Shown: one piece after another, positions 1 to 13,265 of the stretch | Numbering within the stretch: the stretch's first letter is position 1 | Layout: the number at the start of each line of letters is the position of its first letter | From: Marisa cornuarietis | Lineage: Eukaryota > Mollusca > Gastropoda > Architaenioglossa > Ampullariidae | Length of the DNA: 64,000 nt | Direction: 5' to 3' | Assembly: GCA_004794655.1 (NCBI GenBank) | Contig: SMMW01000601.1 | Span: 806,001 to 870,000, forward strand | Notes under the pieces: generated by a model | The model's database searches: none | Told to the model about the DNA's origin: nothing | Seen by the model: the letters and a program-made list of their open reading frames with translations, nothing else | Translations under genes and position numbers: made by a program

Positions 1-148
1 GATGGGAAAGTAACAAAAATACCACTGTCCTTAGTTTGTCTCAAAACATCGTTAGGATTTTTTTTTCAAGTACTTGTGGCTTGATATAAATCATACTTGG
101 GGTCTTACTACAGCTTTAAACACATGTTAATGATCTTTTATTTAATAT

Positions 149-207
149 GTGTGTGTGTGTGTGTGTGTGAGTGAGTGAGTGAGTGAGTGAGTGAGTGAGT
201 GAGTGAG
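149..207. repeat. compound microsatellite (GT)n(GAGT)n
   Basis: A GT run passes directly into about nine GAGT units. The same GTGA motif recurs as a much longer array at 35194-35309. Confidence 0.95.
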
Positions 208-1579
208 TTCAGCTCAGTACGGAAAAATGCTTACCTGGTAATGATTTAGTATGACAGCTTACAACAGAAAGCATCAGAGGTATTGAAGAAATTATTTTTA
301 AAAGTGCGCAAGACAAAAATAAGCAAGCAAACAATTATATGCACACAGACAGAAAGTTGAATACGTTATTTGGGAAGATGGTAAAGTAAACGAAATATTT
401 AATTTTAGCCTTCTCTATTAAACGGAAAAGTATGCTAAATTGCTAGACTATTGCAATAACAAGGTACGAAACAAAAAGAGAACAGAAAGTTAAAAGTTAT
501 ACAAAGGTAGGTAATTATGAACTCATATTAACAGGATGTTCCTGGAGTTAGAAAGTCTCTACCAAAAGCTTAAACATGAATTCTTTATGCAAGTTAAATG
601 CAGGTCCTCGTCCTGCTAGATTCACCAATGGCGGAAAGACGGTGTCAGCAACTGGTATAAGTACTTAGATGGACCAGGAAAACGGATGAGTTAAATGGGT
701 TGAAATGGGCTCATGAATATTCATTAACCGTCTGTTACTATATCTCAAGGTTGCGGGTCAGACTCGTGTCCAGACATGTTTTCTCTGAGGGCACATTCTT
801 GCCTTGACCAGTCGAGTCCTCCCTAGCCTGGGGGTCAAGCTTCGATCTACAGCTGATACGGCGAGCCTGGCATTCCACCGGACGAAGCTGCGAGCGAGCA
901 TTAAGAATGAAATGCCACTTTACCTTGTGAAGTCATTCGTACCATAAATGTACAGTTATGATCCAGATGGATTAAATGATGGAAGAAAAAAGAACGGGAA
1001 GAAGGAATGATATAAAAGAAAAAAAAACCCACTGAAAAGAATTTGAAAGAACGATTAACCAATTGACCATTAATTAGGAAAGCTGTTCAGAGGGATGCAG
1101 TCTCGTCTAGGCATATTTATTACTCTTAAAGAATATCTCAAATATACGTAAAAATCATCAAAGTGTTCAAAGAGAGAAATGCAAACTATATATCAGGGAA
1201 GGTAAATGCGGCGAAAAGAAAGGGTTAGTTCCCGTCTTTCACATGTCCTAGAGACGATGAGCCAGTTATCTTCATTGCCCCATTGGATACTTGGCTACGA
1301 GATTCTTTTTCTTTACTTGTTTTTACGTACTTTGATAAAAAAAAATCCATATGCTTCCTCGCTTTCTTTAGATTTGTGCGTAAATTGAACTTCAGATGAC
1401 TAGTGTGTTTTGTGCCATCCTGTCTCTTGCTCCATGAGGTGTCTAGACTACTATCATGTTAACTAATGTTTCCTTGGTACCAGCTATTGACAACACATGC
1501 TGTGCTACTGACTGTTGCATTAGTAGTTTATTAAAAAAAAAAGAATAACTTTGAAACGTGCTCAGACTTTCTCAGCCTC

Positions 1580-1815
1580 GCCTTGACTTCCAGGTCGTCA
1601 TCGTCTACTTGTTTATTATATTGTTCTGTCTCTGTATATTTGTTTGATGTCCTGTTTTTAGTCTGTGTCTGTATGTATACTATGTTTATTTTGAGTCTAT
1701 AGTTGTCTATTTTTGAATTTGACTTCCCGTTACCACCCTTCTGTAAAGAGGATAAAAGCCTTGTAATAATAATAATAATTATTATTATAAATAACTAATA
1801 ATAATAAACTATGCT
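1580..1815 (+). repeat. LINE-like 3' end with TAA-rich tail
   Basis: A T-rich stretch leads into a segment of the type 'ctgtaaagaggataaaagcc', followed by TAATAATAATAATTATTATT and more AATAAT units. A short non-coding sequence capped by a simple A/T trinucleotide tail is the usual look of a severely 5'-truncated non-LTR retrotransposon copy. No coding part remains, so the clade is not assigned. Confidence 0.4.
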
Positions 1816-4033
1816 TTCTGGGTAACGGTAAGAACTAGTTTATGAAAGTGTCTTTGCCTGGTTATCCTGTAACAGCTTTGTTGTCATTCCTACCACGTCT
1901 CTATCCCTCCTGTCGGTGTTTTTCTTTTTTTTTTCCTTTTACCAGAGGGGGAGAGATAGAGTTGTTATTCCCCTTGTCTGACCGATTACAGGATTATTTA
2001 CTGGAACAGGATTTACGTCTGAGAAAGTTCCCATTCTCTTTTAACAGTGGGTCTTAGGTGTTTTCTTCCAGACACCTGATCAAAGTGTTATGTTGATAAG
2101 ACACAATTATGCTAGAGGGAATTACATGCTAGCAAAAATGAAGTCTCTCAAGTTACGTCTAAGAATGCTGGTGGGCAAATTGAGCGCTGATAGATGTAAG
2201 GATGCAGGTGAGGTGGAGACACAAGGACTTTATTGAACAAACGACAGCAGAGGCCGCAGATGTCCTTCGTGTGGATATATGTTACAACAAACTATCCCCT
2301 TGTTCATGCTTCATCTTGTGGTGGTCCCTCTCGCTTCAGCCGCTGTTGCCTCGTTTGGTTAAAAATATAAATGCACGATCGCCCCTTTGAGTCCGTCCGA
2401 ACATGTGAGAAAGTGTAGCTCCAAGTTACAGCCGCTGAACAATCGTCCTCTAGTGGAGACGCATTATGCGATGCAGAAGAAAAGGATCTTGTTGGATAAA
2501 GCAGGGTGAGGACAAGAAGTCTAGCACTCCTCGCAAAGTGCGCCATAATGGGACGACAACAGAAGCCTGACAGTGTGAGACGCCCACTTGGGTCACTTTC
2601 CCCTCAGTTGCCCCCTTCTTCGGTGGTGGCCTGTAAGTGAGACTCGCCAGCAAGAAGGTGTTAACTGCTGTGACTGGATGTGAACATGAATAGCTTGCAG
2701 ATTGAGTGTGGCGGTCTTATCGACTTTGCCACGCTCCCGGAGTTTCAGCCCGATCTTAAATTCTTTTGAAGCAATTTGAAACGAAGGAAGCCTTTCACAA
2801 GATGACTTTCAAAAATATAAAAGCTGTAAGATTTTTGTTATTGGAAGAAGAAAAGTAGTTTTTTTTTTAAAATTTGCTGTTGAATTTGTACTATTACCAA
2901 AACACTTCAACTAACTTTGATTTGAATAGGAAGAACACATCTGAGCTATGATCAACAAAATATGACAGTCTACGCATCCAAACCGTTATCGCAAACTGAT
3001 TATTGGAAAGAAAGATACAAAGAACAAAAGAAATAAAGATGAATCGAAGACAGTAAAAGACTAACGAACAAATTAATTAATGAATAAAAGAAAGAAAGAA
3101 AGGGGAAAAAAGGAAAAGAAAAAAGACCAGTTAACTAATGAGCAACCAACCCAGAGATGAAACTGTCGAGTAAATAAAGGTAGTAGTTCCTTATCTTTGA
3201 TGATAATGTGACAATTATAAATTAGGATATGATTAGTGATATGAAATAAATATGAGAAGTTAGCGAAACGTAAAAAGAAAAAAAATTAAAATATACATTT
3301 GACCTCTTATCACGTTTCAAGAAGCAAATTCCTGGAGTATTGATAATAACCAACGAAAAAAGGGATGAAAGGAATAAAATGAGTAATAGTGAGGGAAGAC
3401 GTGTCAGTAGAGTGCAGGAGAAGAAAGAACAACGAACAGAAACAAAAACAAAACGAACTAATAAAAGGGGTACAGAAAATTAATGAGATGTCGGCAACTT
3501 AGCTCCGGGCCTTTAACCAAGCATTCTAAACTGGTATCCAATGTCTGTCATAAACATCTTTGAAATTCTCTTTATTTTGGAAGTGAGGGGGTGCCTTTTT
3601 CTCGCAAGTTCGTACACACATCTAGCTGACTCTGAACGCACGCACAAACACATGTATGCCCATTCTGTTCTCCTTAGTAACCGCCGCTCTCGCTGGGTCT
3701 GTCGTCCAGGTACACGGGAGACAAAAATATGGAGTCAGTCGTCCGTAGAGCCAAAAAAGCTGAAATGGCAACTATCTTGTAATCTGTGAAAGGTAAAAGT
3801 GATTTTATGACAACGCGGTAGACTGTCTAAGCCTGCGGGCAGCCCGCCACGGCGTTCCAGAATAGGGACTCCATACTGCTCTCTCTCTCTCTCTCGCTGT
3901 CCCTCCCGGTATGAATCCTGGGTGGAATAGGGTGGGGGTCAGAATTGAGCTACTGTGGGATTGAACGGATATGGTCATTTGAACACCAACTGAGTGAGAG
4001 AGAGAGAGAAAGGGAGAGATGGAGATAGGAATA

Positions 4034-4034
<1 letters not shown>

Positions 4035-4103
<69 letters not shown>
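4035..4103. repeat. (GT)n microsatellite
   Basis: About 34 uninterrupted GT units. The apparent Cys-Val and Thr-His proteins across it are translation artefacts. Confidence 0.98.
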
Positions 4104-4104
<1 letters not shown>

Positions 4105-5556
4105 GGAAGAAGGGTTGGGTATCTACATACAGGTAAACGAGGCCAAGCCATGGAGGTGCCACATCATCCTTCTCACAGTCTTCAGCATCTGTTCGGATCC
4201 CCAACACGCCTCCCCCACCCACCCATCGCCCATATTCGTCGTCTCCAAACTGCATGAGTCTCGGGGACTTCCACCTGTGAGGTCAGGTGGGCAATTAAAA
4301 CGTGTGATTCGGACTCATCGGCTTCGACGTGGAAGTCACGTGAAGGCTCATACAGCGACCACCCCCACCCCATCATCACTCCCACTTTCCGTCGCCACCC
4401 CCGCCCCCTTACCTTCACACGTTTGTCTCCTGGATGAACAAATTACGCTTTTTCTTCGTCGGCCATTCCGACCGACCGACCGATCGGCTGGCTGGCTGAC
4501 TGGATCCTCCTACTCTTCCGGCAGTTTGCGCAGGTTTTCCGCTGCGTGAAACGTCATCGTGAATACAGATAAATACACTTGAATACAACTGAATACTTAC
4601 GATCATGTCACGTTCTGGCAGACCTGTCACAGGATTCAGGTGATCGTCTGCCCCCTTCCACGTGTCTCAACGGTGTTCCACACACAGAGGCACTGCTAGT
4701 GAAACTTGCACCAGCTGACCTCGGTTTCTGATCTTCAAGGCAATGCTTCGGACACTTATACAGTAACGGAACGGACGGACGCAGACAACGTAGTTTTCTA
4801 GTTTAGAAAGGACTAACGTGGAAGATTGCATCTTTGTTGCTGTTGTTGTTGTTCCTGTGGTTGTTGTTTTCAGGGGAGGGTGAGTGAATAGCGAAGCTGA
4901 GGTACAGTCTGGGTGACCGCTCACCCGGCGACCGTCCAGATGCTGCTGTGTGGTATGCCAGGAGGAAGGCGAACTTCTTCAGCGCATCTTTCATGTACTG
5001 GATGTCATAGTACATAGATAGTCAAAGACGACACGGACAGACTGAGCAGAAAGGCACTAGTGTACCCACGGACCTGTCAACAAAGGCAATACGCTGGGAA
5101 GTCTGGAAGCAAACAGACATCGCTTGTGGCTTTAACTTTTTTTTCCAAATTGTGTTCCTGTCTGAAATAGGAAGGGGAACTTCAAACATCAGCGGCGGAG
5201 AAGACGGTTAATCGTCAAGGTATTCTCCCCTGGAGACGGCGCGCACTCCCCTGTCCACTTGGGACGCATGTCACATTTTCTAGCTTCGATATCGGCTGTT
5301 TTTTGTTTTTTTTTAAAGGAAGACTGAGTTAAATGGGTAGGGAACACGAATAAATCTTAATAGGGACATTATTAGACAGTGCTTTCACTACGAACTTAAT
5401 GTGCTGTCAGCTTAACTGCCCTGCTGCAAACGTTTTTATGGATAGTTTTGATTATTCATCAGAAAATTAAGCAGTATGTTGTGGCTTGCAAAAAATTTGA
5501 AGGACAACCTGCCAAAAAGGTAATTAAGCCAAACAGTTCCGTTTTGTTCTTTTTTT

Positions 5557-5564
5557 ATAAAAAA
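5557..5564 (+). promoter_or_regulatory. possible TATA box of Wnt1
   Basis: TATAAAAA lies about 135-140 bp upstream of the Wnt1 ATG. If used, it would give a 5' UTR of roughly 110 nt. The surrounding DNA is AT-rich, so chance occurrence is quite likely, and no initiator element is evident. Confidence 0.2.
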
Positions 5565-5628
5565 AATCTGTTAAGAGACTGCTTGGAAGCGATTCGGTGT
5601 TCTTGACGAAAGGCAACCATTGAAGTAT

Positions 5629-5705
5629 ATGATCCTTCTCGCATGGGAGTTTTCGTGTGACCAGAAGAAAGTGGAAGACTGTTACTAATGCTGCTACAAT
5701 GCTAA
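5629..5705 (+). promoter_or_regulatory. candidate upstream ORFs in the Wnt1 5' leader
   Basis: Three ATGs precede the Wnt1 start in other frames. One at 5629 opens a 19-codon ORF ending at TAA 5686-5688. One at 5643 opens five codons ending at TGA 5658-5660. One at 5688 opens five codons and ends at TAA 5703-5705, overlapping the real ATG at 5699. If the transcript includes this leader, initiation at the Wnt1 ATG would need leaky scanning or reinitiation. The transcription start is unknown. Confidence 0.3.
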
Positions 5706-5799
5706 TTGTACCTCTGCTCATCCTTCTCATGCTGCCGTTGGATGCTGCCAGCAACAAGAAAAGTCGACACAAGGGGGCGCTGAAAGGCACTCAGTGGTG
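5699..5799 (+). CDS. Wnt1: Wnt1 coding exon 1 (signal peptide)
   Basis: The ATG at 5699 has A at -3 and opens a Leu-rich signal peptide ([18 protein letters not shown]), then a basic linker ending Thr-Gln-Trp-Trp. The donor GTGAGT begins at 5800 and leaves two bases (TG) that join the first G of exon 2 to make the second Trp. Human WNT1 also splits at ...RWW. The frame is open upstream to a TGA at 5630-5632 with no other in-frame ATG. The exon is too short to stand out in ORF scans; it was found by matching phase and the Trp-Trp junction. Confidence 0.85.
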
Positions 5800-7426
5800 G
5801 TGAGTAATGCGCTGTCCTGAAATTATTAATCTTAATCTTAACCTATTAAGGACTGAGAGAACACGGAGCGAATGGCGAAGAGTGTTGTCAGCTGCTGTGT
5901 TGCAGTAAGTCCACATCATTTGTGACATATTTCAAGACCGTTGACCTTAAAACAGTGGCAGAGAACTAGAGCTGTTGTGAGGTGCCGAGTACGTTCCCTT
6001 GCCAAACTGCTTTGCCTTGCTTGCTAAATGTCCTTGCTAGCTTGGTAACTCCGTAGTACTCTCTTTAAAAATGATTTTTATTTATTCGATTTATTTATGT
6101 ATTTCTTCATTCATTTTTTTCCAGTTTTGACTTATTAATCATAACCTATTGTTCTTACAAACATGCGAATAACATTCAGCTGATAAGCCCTAACGATAAC
6201 TGTAACATAATCGAGCCTCTTATATTTAAAAATCTATGGTACTTGTTTTCTTAAAGCCTACTAAAGCAAAAACTGAAGACGATTTAGAAGTATTATCAAT
6301 AATAGTAAATAATACGGACGGACAACTGTTATCCCATTGTGTTACATTATTATGGTTTATTTTATAAATACATTAATACATAAAAGTTTCACAAATATAT
6401 ATTATATACATGTTTTCTAAATATTTACACGATAAATATATAGATACACATAGTATTAATATATCATAATGTACATTAACATAATTTATAAAAAAATTAA
6501 ATAAAAATTTGACATATTTTTTGTTTGTTTCTTCTTTCGCTCCCATATTCTTTTAGTTAATAGGAAGGAAAGAAAGAAAAAGGTATTGTTCACAACTTTA
6601 GTCATTTTTTTTGTATTTTCAAATTGTGTTAATTGTTTCTTTATTTCTTACGAACTATTTTTTGTAAACGCCTTCCCTCGTTCATCCTTCTGTGCATCCA
6701 TATATGTATTCATTTACACACCGAAGTCGCGTACCTCCCCATACATGCATGCAGTAACCTCACCATGGAGACATCCACATACCTGCTCATCTAAGCATCC
6801 ATTTGTAGTTTTTTTCTGCTTCACTTCATAATTTATATCTGTAGACTTGGCAAGGTCTGTGTCTATTGCAAGAGTTTATTTGAAACAACAACCACAAAAA
6901 CAAAAAGATGATGTTGCCACCTATTTAAAATGGATGCAAACTTGTCAGCAGAAGATTTTTTTTTATCATTCTTCCCCCAACTCCTTCGATGAACCCATTC
7001 TTCTGTGTAGCCTTCGTCAATCACTGTGCATAGCCCGGAGGGTTTTGATTCCTTTTAAATTTCCGATATCCATTTACAGTTATTTCATGCTGACTTTTTA
7101 ATTTGTTTAATATCCCTTTAAACATAAGGCTATAATATAGTTATTCTTCTGCGTTTACTCTGCCGTCCCTTTCCCCATTCAAATAGACTTTTGCTCCTTT
7201 GATCCCTGCGTTTAAGCATGTGGGATGTACTTTCCAAAACATGCACGTACAAAACATGAATCAAACTGAACAGAAACACATATCATGTATAACCAGATGT
7301 GATTCCGATATGTTAAAGCGACACGTGTTGCCTGATTAAACACAAGTAAACAAGTATTTCAATGTTCGAAAGTTTAGACTTTTCGCAACATTTCTCTTTA
7401 TGTTTCAGTATTTCCTGCTTCAACCT

Positions 7427-7480
<54 letters not shown>

Positions 7481-7608
7481 GTCATTTTTTCCGTGCTCTT
7501 AATTAATTTAAATCCGTTGATTTAAATCTTGCTAGAAATATTCAAATTATTGTTGTTCTGCATCCTTGTATTTAGAGGAGTTCCTATTATCTGATAAATC
7601 ACTACGCC

Positions 7609-7663
<55 letters not shown>

Positions 7664-10600
7664 CAACAAAAATAGTAGTACGCTTCCTCTCCCTTCTCTA
7701 TCCCCCCCCCCTAGTCATCATCATTGCTGTTATTCTCGTTCTTATCATCTTCTTCGTTATTCTCATCATCGTTGTTGATGATGGTAATGTGGTTGATGTT
7801 GTTGTTGCTGCTGTTGTTTTGTTTGGAAAGTGTCGCCGAAGTGTCAGCAAGATTTATAGATTTTTCCTCACGTAAAGTAGTACACCCTCCCAAGGCTTAC
7901 GGCGAAGTGACTGCAAAGAATAAATTGTTCTTGTCATGCGCACTTGAAGAAGTTGACATTGCTTAGCTCAGTAAATATCTAATTTGCCTCGAGATGCGTT
8001 CTGCCATCGCATGCACTCGCTATCCGATATGATCAGGCCTAGGGTACAGAGTGAATCAGAATGTCCTGAGGCTGATGGTCACGATAACTTGGCCACTCAC
8101 CATTGCTCGGCTATTTCTTCGAGCATTCTCCTGTACTCAGTCTATCTCCGACAAGACTTACAAATCCATGAAATAACTTAATTTGTATTGTCCTAGAATG
8201 TTATTATTTTCTAGTGTTAAGATAATAAAATGGAGCATTTTTTTAAAACGCTGGGACCAAAAACATCTACTATTTTCTCCACTGAAATATTTTTTTTTTC
8301 ACCTCAAGGGGAGCAACTCCATTTAGTAGAGTACTGTACCTTGTGGCTACATAGCGCGCCTTAACCTTTTGATTACAAAGAAGAAAAAGCATTGTAGATA
8401 TTATTTCTTATTTTAATATAAACTTTAAACAGTTAAGAAATATGCTGACAGACATTTTTAGAAATTGTTTGCATAATTAATTTTCACATGGGGTTTCTCA
8501 TTGATACCACTGAGAAACCATTCAGGAAACCAACCTCCAAAAGGTGATTAGTCACCGAAACCGCTAGAAAAAAAGGGTTAAGAGTACTTGCTGGAATGCA
8601 CATAAAAATAGTATGGTATAAGTGGACAGATATCAGAACTTACATTTCTGCTTTAAACGTAAAATTTAAACAATTTATTTCAGACAATTGTACGCAAACG
8701 CCTGCCTTGTACATTATTTTTCACTTTGTGATTTATATGAAGATTAATAATAATAAAAGAAGGTGGCATGTATGTGCGTGGGAAGAGTTAAAATGTATAC
8801 TGCATGCTCTAAATTTGCTCATTCCTTGAACAGGTTGAAGGGTTACTTAAATCTGTGATGTATAGTTTTCTACTTCTCTCTCTCTCTGGGCACCATCTCA
8901 ACTGAGGCTGTCCACGTTTCTTCCACGTAGTATTTTTGTCCATTTGGAGCCAACAGTAAATCTTATAAAAGAATAAATAACATCAGAAATGAGGCTCACA
9001 ATGTTTAGACTTCTTAGTTGTTTTTTTTACAATGCGGATACGTGGACATAATTGTGAACACATCAACTGTCTATTTGCCTTTCTATTATTTTATATTTGT
9101 GTCATACGGCCATGTTTTCTTTCACGTCTGCTTCAGGACGTTAGCGAACGCAGGGGAAAGGTCCAACGACCTGAGAACATTCACTCAGCTCTACAACAAT
9201 CCACGATTACTTCCTCTGACTAAGCGGCAGCGAAAAGTTGTGACGAGAAACCCCGGGGCTATCATCGCCGTTGCTAGGGGCGCCAAAATGGCTACAGAGG
9301 AGTGCCAGTTTCAATTCCGAAATCGTCGCTGGAACTGTCCTACATTTTGGGATGATCAAGGGGCAACAGTTTTTGGTAAAATTCTGGAAAGAGGTAAGAA
9401 GTTTGTCGTCGGATGACCACAGTGTTTACTTTCTTTAAAAAAAAAATGTTTTTGTAACTGGACGAGTTTAGGGTTAGTCAGTCTGTCTTCCCGTTTATTC
9501 ATTTTAAAATCAATTTGCCAGTATTTCTGACACGATCGAAAAATAGCTCTTGAATGAGGTTATACAGATTTTTTACGCTTGATGTGAACCAAAACTTTGA
9601 CATGGCAAACGATGAAAATGTCTGGTTTAAGATTAAGAATTGGTATAGATGATCCATTTTATTTCCAACAGAGAGTAGTTTTTCAGATAACACTGCTGAG
9701 CTCAGTTTAAAAAAAATTGCATTAGGTTTGCTACAAAGGAAAACATTAAACACAAGCGTCAAAGGTATTCAGCAATGAGGGGATAATTTCCCGCCCATCT
9801 GGAGAAACAAACCTTGAAGCTTAGAAATATCACGGTGCAGGGAGAGAGTAAGAGAAAGAGAGAAAGTTGTTCAAAAGTGATGTGTTTAATGTTCTTGAAT
9901 ACAACATGTTGTCAAAGCTACAGACACTGGAACAGTACAACAGTTATCCTTGAACATTCTTGACGTCCCAGTGTTGAGCTCAATGTTTAGATCTTTCTCT
10001 GCATGATGATGTTTGTGGCTCGTCCTTAGAATGTAAGGAGGGGAAGTATTTATGTGTGTGTGTGTGTGTGTGCGGTTCAATTAATTGATAGTTGGTGTGT
10101 TTGATTGTCGGACACGCAATAAAAAAAGTATTTTGGATACCGTCTTTTCTTGGAGAAGTATTTTGTTTCACATAGTCAACCTATTGTTTCATGATAAAGA
10201 AATTGCGCTCTTGTATGCCTTTAAGCGTTTAAAGTCTTAGCCTGACATTTTTAGGACAGTGTGTTTGTCTCCGATAGTCCCAACGCTTCTATTCACACTA
10301 CACATTAACTCAGACGACCATTAGGGGTGGGGACACTGGTGTAGTCCTCAAGGATGCTGCACATCCCTCCTCCCCCGCCAACGGCTCCTCAGAAACCCCA
10401 AACAAACGGACGAGGTTGGCCCACGGTAGTCCCCCTTGCCGCCTGCAGGAAAAGACCGGGTTCACACCCTACAAAATGTCTGTCTGTATCCGCCAGGGCA
10501 TCAAGTCCGTTTCTTTATTCGCTACCAGCATTTAAACTTACAGATAATGTTATTATTTTAATTTAATTTAGAGCATACCTATTTTATATAATTTAATTTA

Positions 10601-11899
10601 GTACATTGTGCATTCAATTGACAGTACACGAGCACTAATCTCGGTGTGTATCTGTTGATGGGAGAGGCTGTCGGGGTAACACAGGACAAAGTTCATCTTC
10701 GGACGGACCCTCTGTTTATATCGCATAAACATTTGTGCTTTTGTGTCTGATATTGTGATCATTAGTCCTGTCTGGAAAACACTTAACATGTTATGTTTCT
10801 CAAGTAAACGCTTCGACTTTTTTTGCTGAGGTAGGGGAGGAGCATTGGGGGGGGGGTGTAGACTCTCCCTTTTCAGGATAAGCACATGCAGTTGTGTCTG
10901 TACTTTCGCAGGTCTTCCTCCCGTGGAATTCCTTTTACCTCCCGATGTCTCGGACTAACGCTAGGGGAGAAGCAATTTGTTCCGCATGATTAAATTAAGA
11001 GCAATGCGCCACTTAAATGCAAAACACAGATAGCTGATATGACTTTTTAAGACTTCAGATGGTTTGTAGAGACTGGGCGTGGGGATGGCGCTGGATGAGA
11101 AGGGAAAGGGAACGGAGAATGTCATAGACCTGCTGCTAGTTTGGGGGGTGGGTTGAGAGACCCATTTGGGGATCCTGTCGCCGCGTGTGTCGCCTCCCTG
11201 TCTCCTAAAAGCTCAACCGCTCGAATCGGCTGTGTGAAGAAGGATTATCGCGAGTGATCTAAGAGTGAGGATGATGGCAATAAACAGGCGGCTGGCTGTA
11301 TAGCAACACAGTCTGTCGTTGTGTGCCCTCGCTTTTGTTGGATCTGCTCCACCGCTCGTGCGCGTGCATTTATTTCTTCTACGATAGGGGCAGCATGCCC
11401 AGTCGACGCCGCCGCGTTTGAGAGCCCCCCTTCCAACCCATACTACGTATGACAGTGAATAGATGATTACAATAGGGATGGGGGCCGCTTCTGTCATTTT
11501 AGAAAAAAGAAATGTCTAATCGCACGGCCTGGGTTCGGTAGTCGTTTGCACGCAGCGCGCAATTCACACAATGCACAAGCACGAGAGCTGGGTCGGGTAG
11601 GTCGGATCTGTTTGGGAGGTGGTGGGGGGAAAAGATATTTATGCAGGCTGAGAAGGGAAAAAGGAAAGGTGTAAAGGATCCAAACCGGACACTTGAACAT
11701 TGCAGCAAAAAGCCAGATCCTGAAAGGAGAGATGTTACCCAATTTGATGTGAGAAAATGCAAGGTGATAAAATGTTCTTTCGCCCTTCGTTCCTATTAAG
11801 CGAACGATAATCAAAGTGTTTGTTTATGTGAGAAACCGATTTTGCAAGTCAGGGTAATCTTAAAAACGCACATGCGCACACACAGACGAAAGGTGAGCA

Positions 11900-11951
<52 letters not shown>

Positions 11952-13177
11952 ACACAGACACAGAGCTCTCGTCTAGCTGCCAGGCACATCCGTAATCACA
12001 CTGTTTTCTTAGGTGAAGACCCCTTTAGAACGAAAGTTATGAGAAAAAAATGAGTTGCTGACGACTTCTGCTTCCCACAGCACAAACAACTGATTCTGAG
12101 AATGCCGTTGTTGTTCCAATTGCTGCTGCTTCTCCGATTTGAAGCATCCCTGCACCATGTTAATTGGTGTTTTAGCGCAGCGATGTTGAAAATAATATAT
12201 AAAAATAAATCGTCTTGTTTGATAAATAAATTAACATCCAGCTGCTGAAGGACAGGGGTCAACATCGGATCGACCACGGACGTAAATCTTTACTGGACTG
12301 CTTGCAGACGAATGTTCTCCCGCGTTAGCTTTTAGAACGAGGCCAGAGCACAAAGTCACTTCCGGCTTAGCTGTCAACATCAACAAGACGAGCAGACGAT
12401 GCAAACTCTTGGTTTGACGGAGGTACAAAAGCTCAAGTTTTACGGTCTGTAATGTTTTCAGTTTATTGGCTCTAAGTCGTGGATGTCAAGGACATTTGAC
12501 CAAAAAAAAAGTAACTAAGTAACAAGTTTATTCCGAGTCCATTGTTGACTTTAAGAATTTTATCGTGGCCGGCTATTAAAACTGCTAAAGGGTTCGCCGA
12601 GACCTGACAACCTACAACTTTGCGAGAAGCTATCAGTTGGCCTCGTCAAACAGCCAGCAGTCCAGAGACATACGTTCGTGGAGTGACCCTGCCAGAAGCA
12701 CACAAGATTAATTTTTCCTCTCCTGTTTATTAATTAGTCTCCATGTGGTCATACATAACATGAAGTCTTTGACTCAGACGATGAAGGTGAAGGCTGTGAT
12801 TGCCTGGTTAAGAGGGAAAATGCAGTTGCATGTTTCATTGGCCTCATCCGTGTCTCACCGTTCTTTGTCTTCATAGTTTATCGGAGCTTGTTGAACACAG
12901 AGCTTTATGCACGTGGATTTTATTTCGTTTCGGCATTTTACAAGACCAAATGCATTAGCCTCCCTCTTTATAGTGATTTTTGACTCGATTTGCGAAGTTC
13001 GGAAAGTGCACATCGTAAACTAGTAGCCCTCGGTAGCTCTAGCGCAAGAGTGAGGGCTGGGAGGAGAGAGAGAGAGAAGTAGTTCTAAACTTTTTAAGCA
13101 CTCATTTTTTTCTCATTCTGCTCTTAAGGAACGGAAACTAAGAGAGAAAATCAATGAGCAGTTCTTTGTACAATGAG

Positions 13178-13265
<88 letters not shown>

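Larger units (their letters stand above)
1..5500. other. upstream intergenic region of Wnt1, no gene recognised
   Basis: No open reading frame here looks like a protein. The stretch holds a GT/GAGT microsatellite near the left edge, a LINE-like 3' tail ending in TAA repeats near 1.6-1.8 kb, a long GT microsatellite at 4.0-4.1 kb and otherwise AT-rich DNA. Distal regulatory sequence for Wnt1 probably lies here, but no individual site can be named. Confidence 0.5.
5800..9136 (+). other. Wnt1 intron 1 (phase 2)
   Basis: Bordered by GTGAGT and CTGCTTCAG. It contains a very AT-rich stretch at 6.0-6.6 kb, a GT microsatellite at 7429-7482, an AAT microsatellite at 7611-7660 and a short perfect hairpin at 8492-8519. 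I see no nested gene. Confidence 0.8.

Noticed and set aside
3950..4549. ORFs rich in Cys-Val or Thr-His
   Set aside because: Translation of the (GT)n microsatellite. The same applies to similar ORFs over the GT/AC arrays at 20.2, 34.5, 38.1, 47.1, 51.5, 54.6, 55.2, 58.0 and 58.4 kb.
7197..7205. TCF/LEF-like CTTTGATC motifs (also 60.85 kb) as Wnt autoregulatory sites
   Set aside because: A 7-8-base motif is expected many times by chance in 64 kb; there is no clustering or helper site.
7711..7966. Asn/Asp-rich and Leu-rich mirrored ORFs
   Set aside because: Translation of mixed CAT/ATC/TTG trinucleotide repeats next to the AAT microsatellite.
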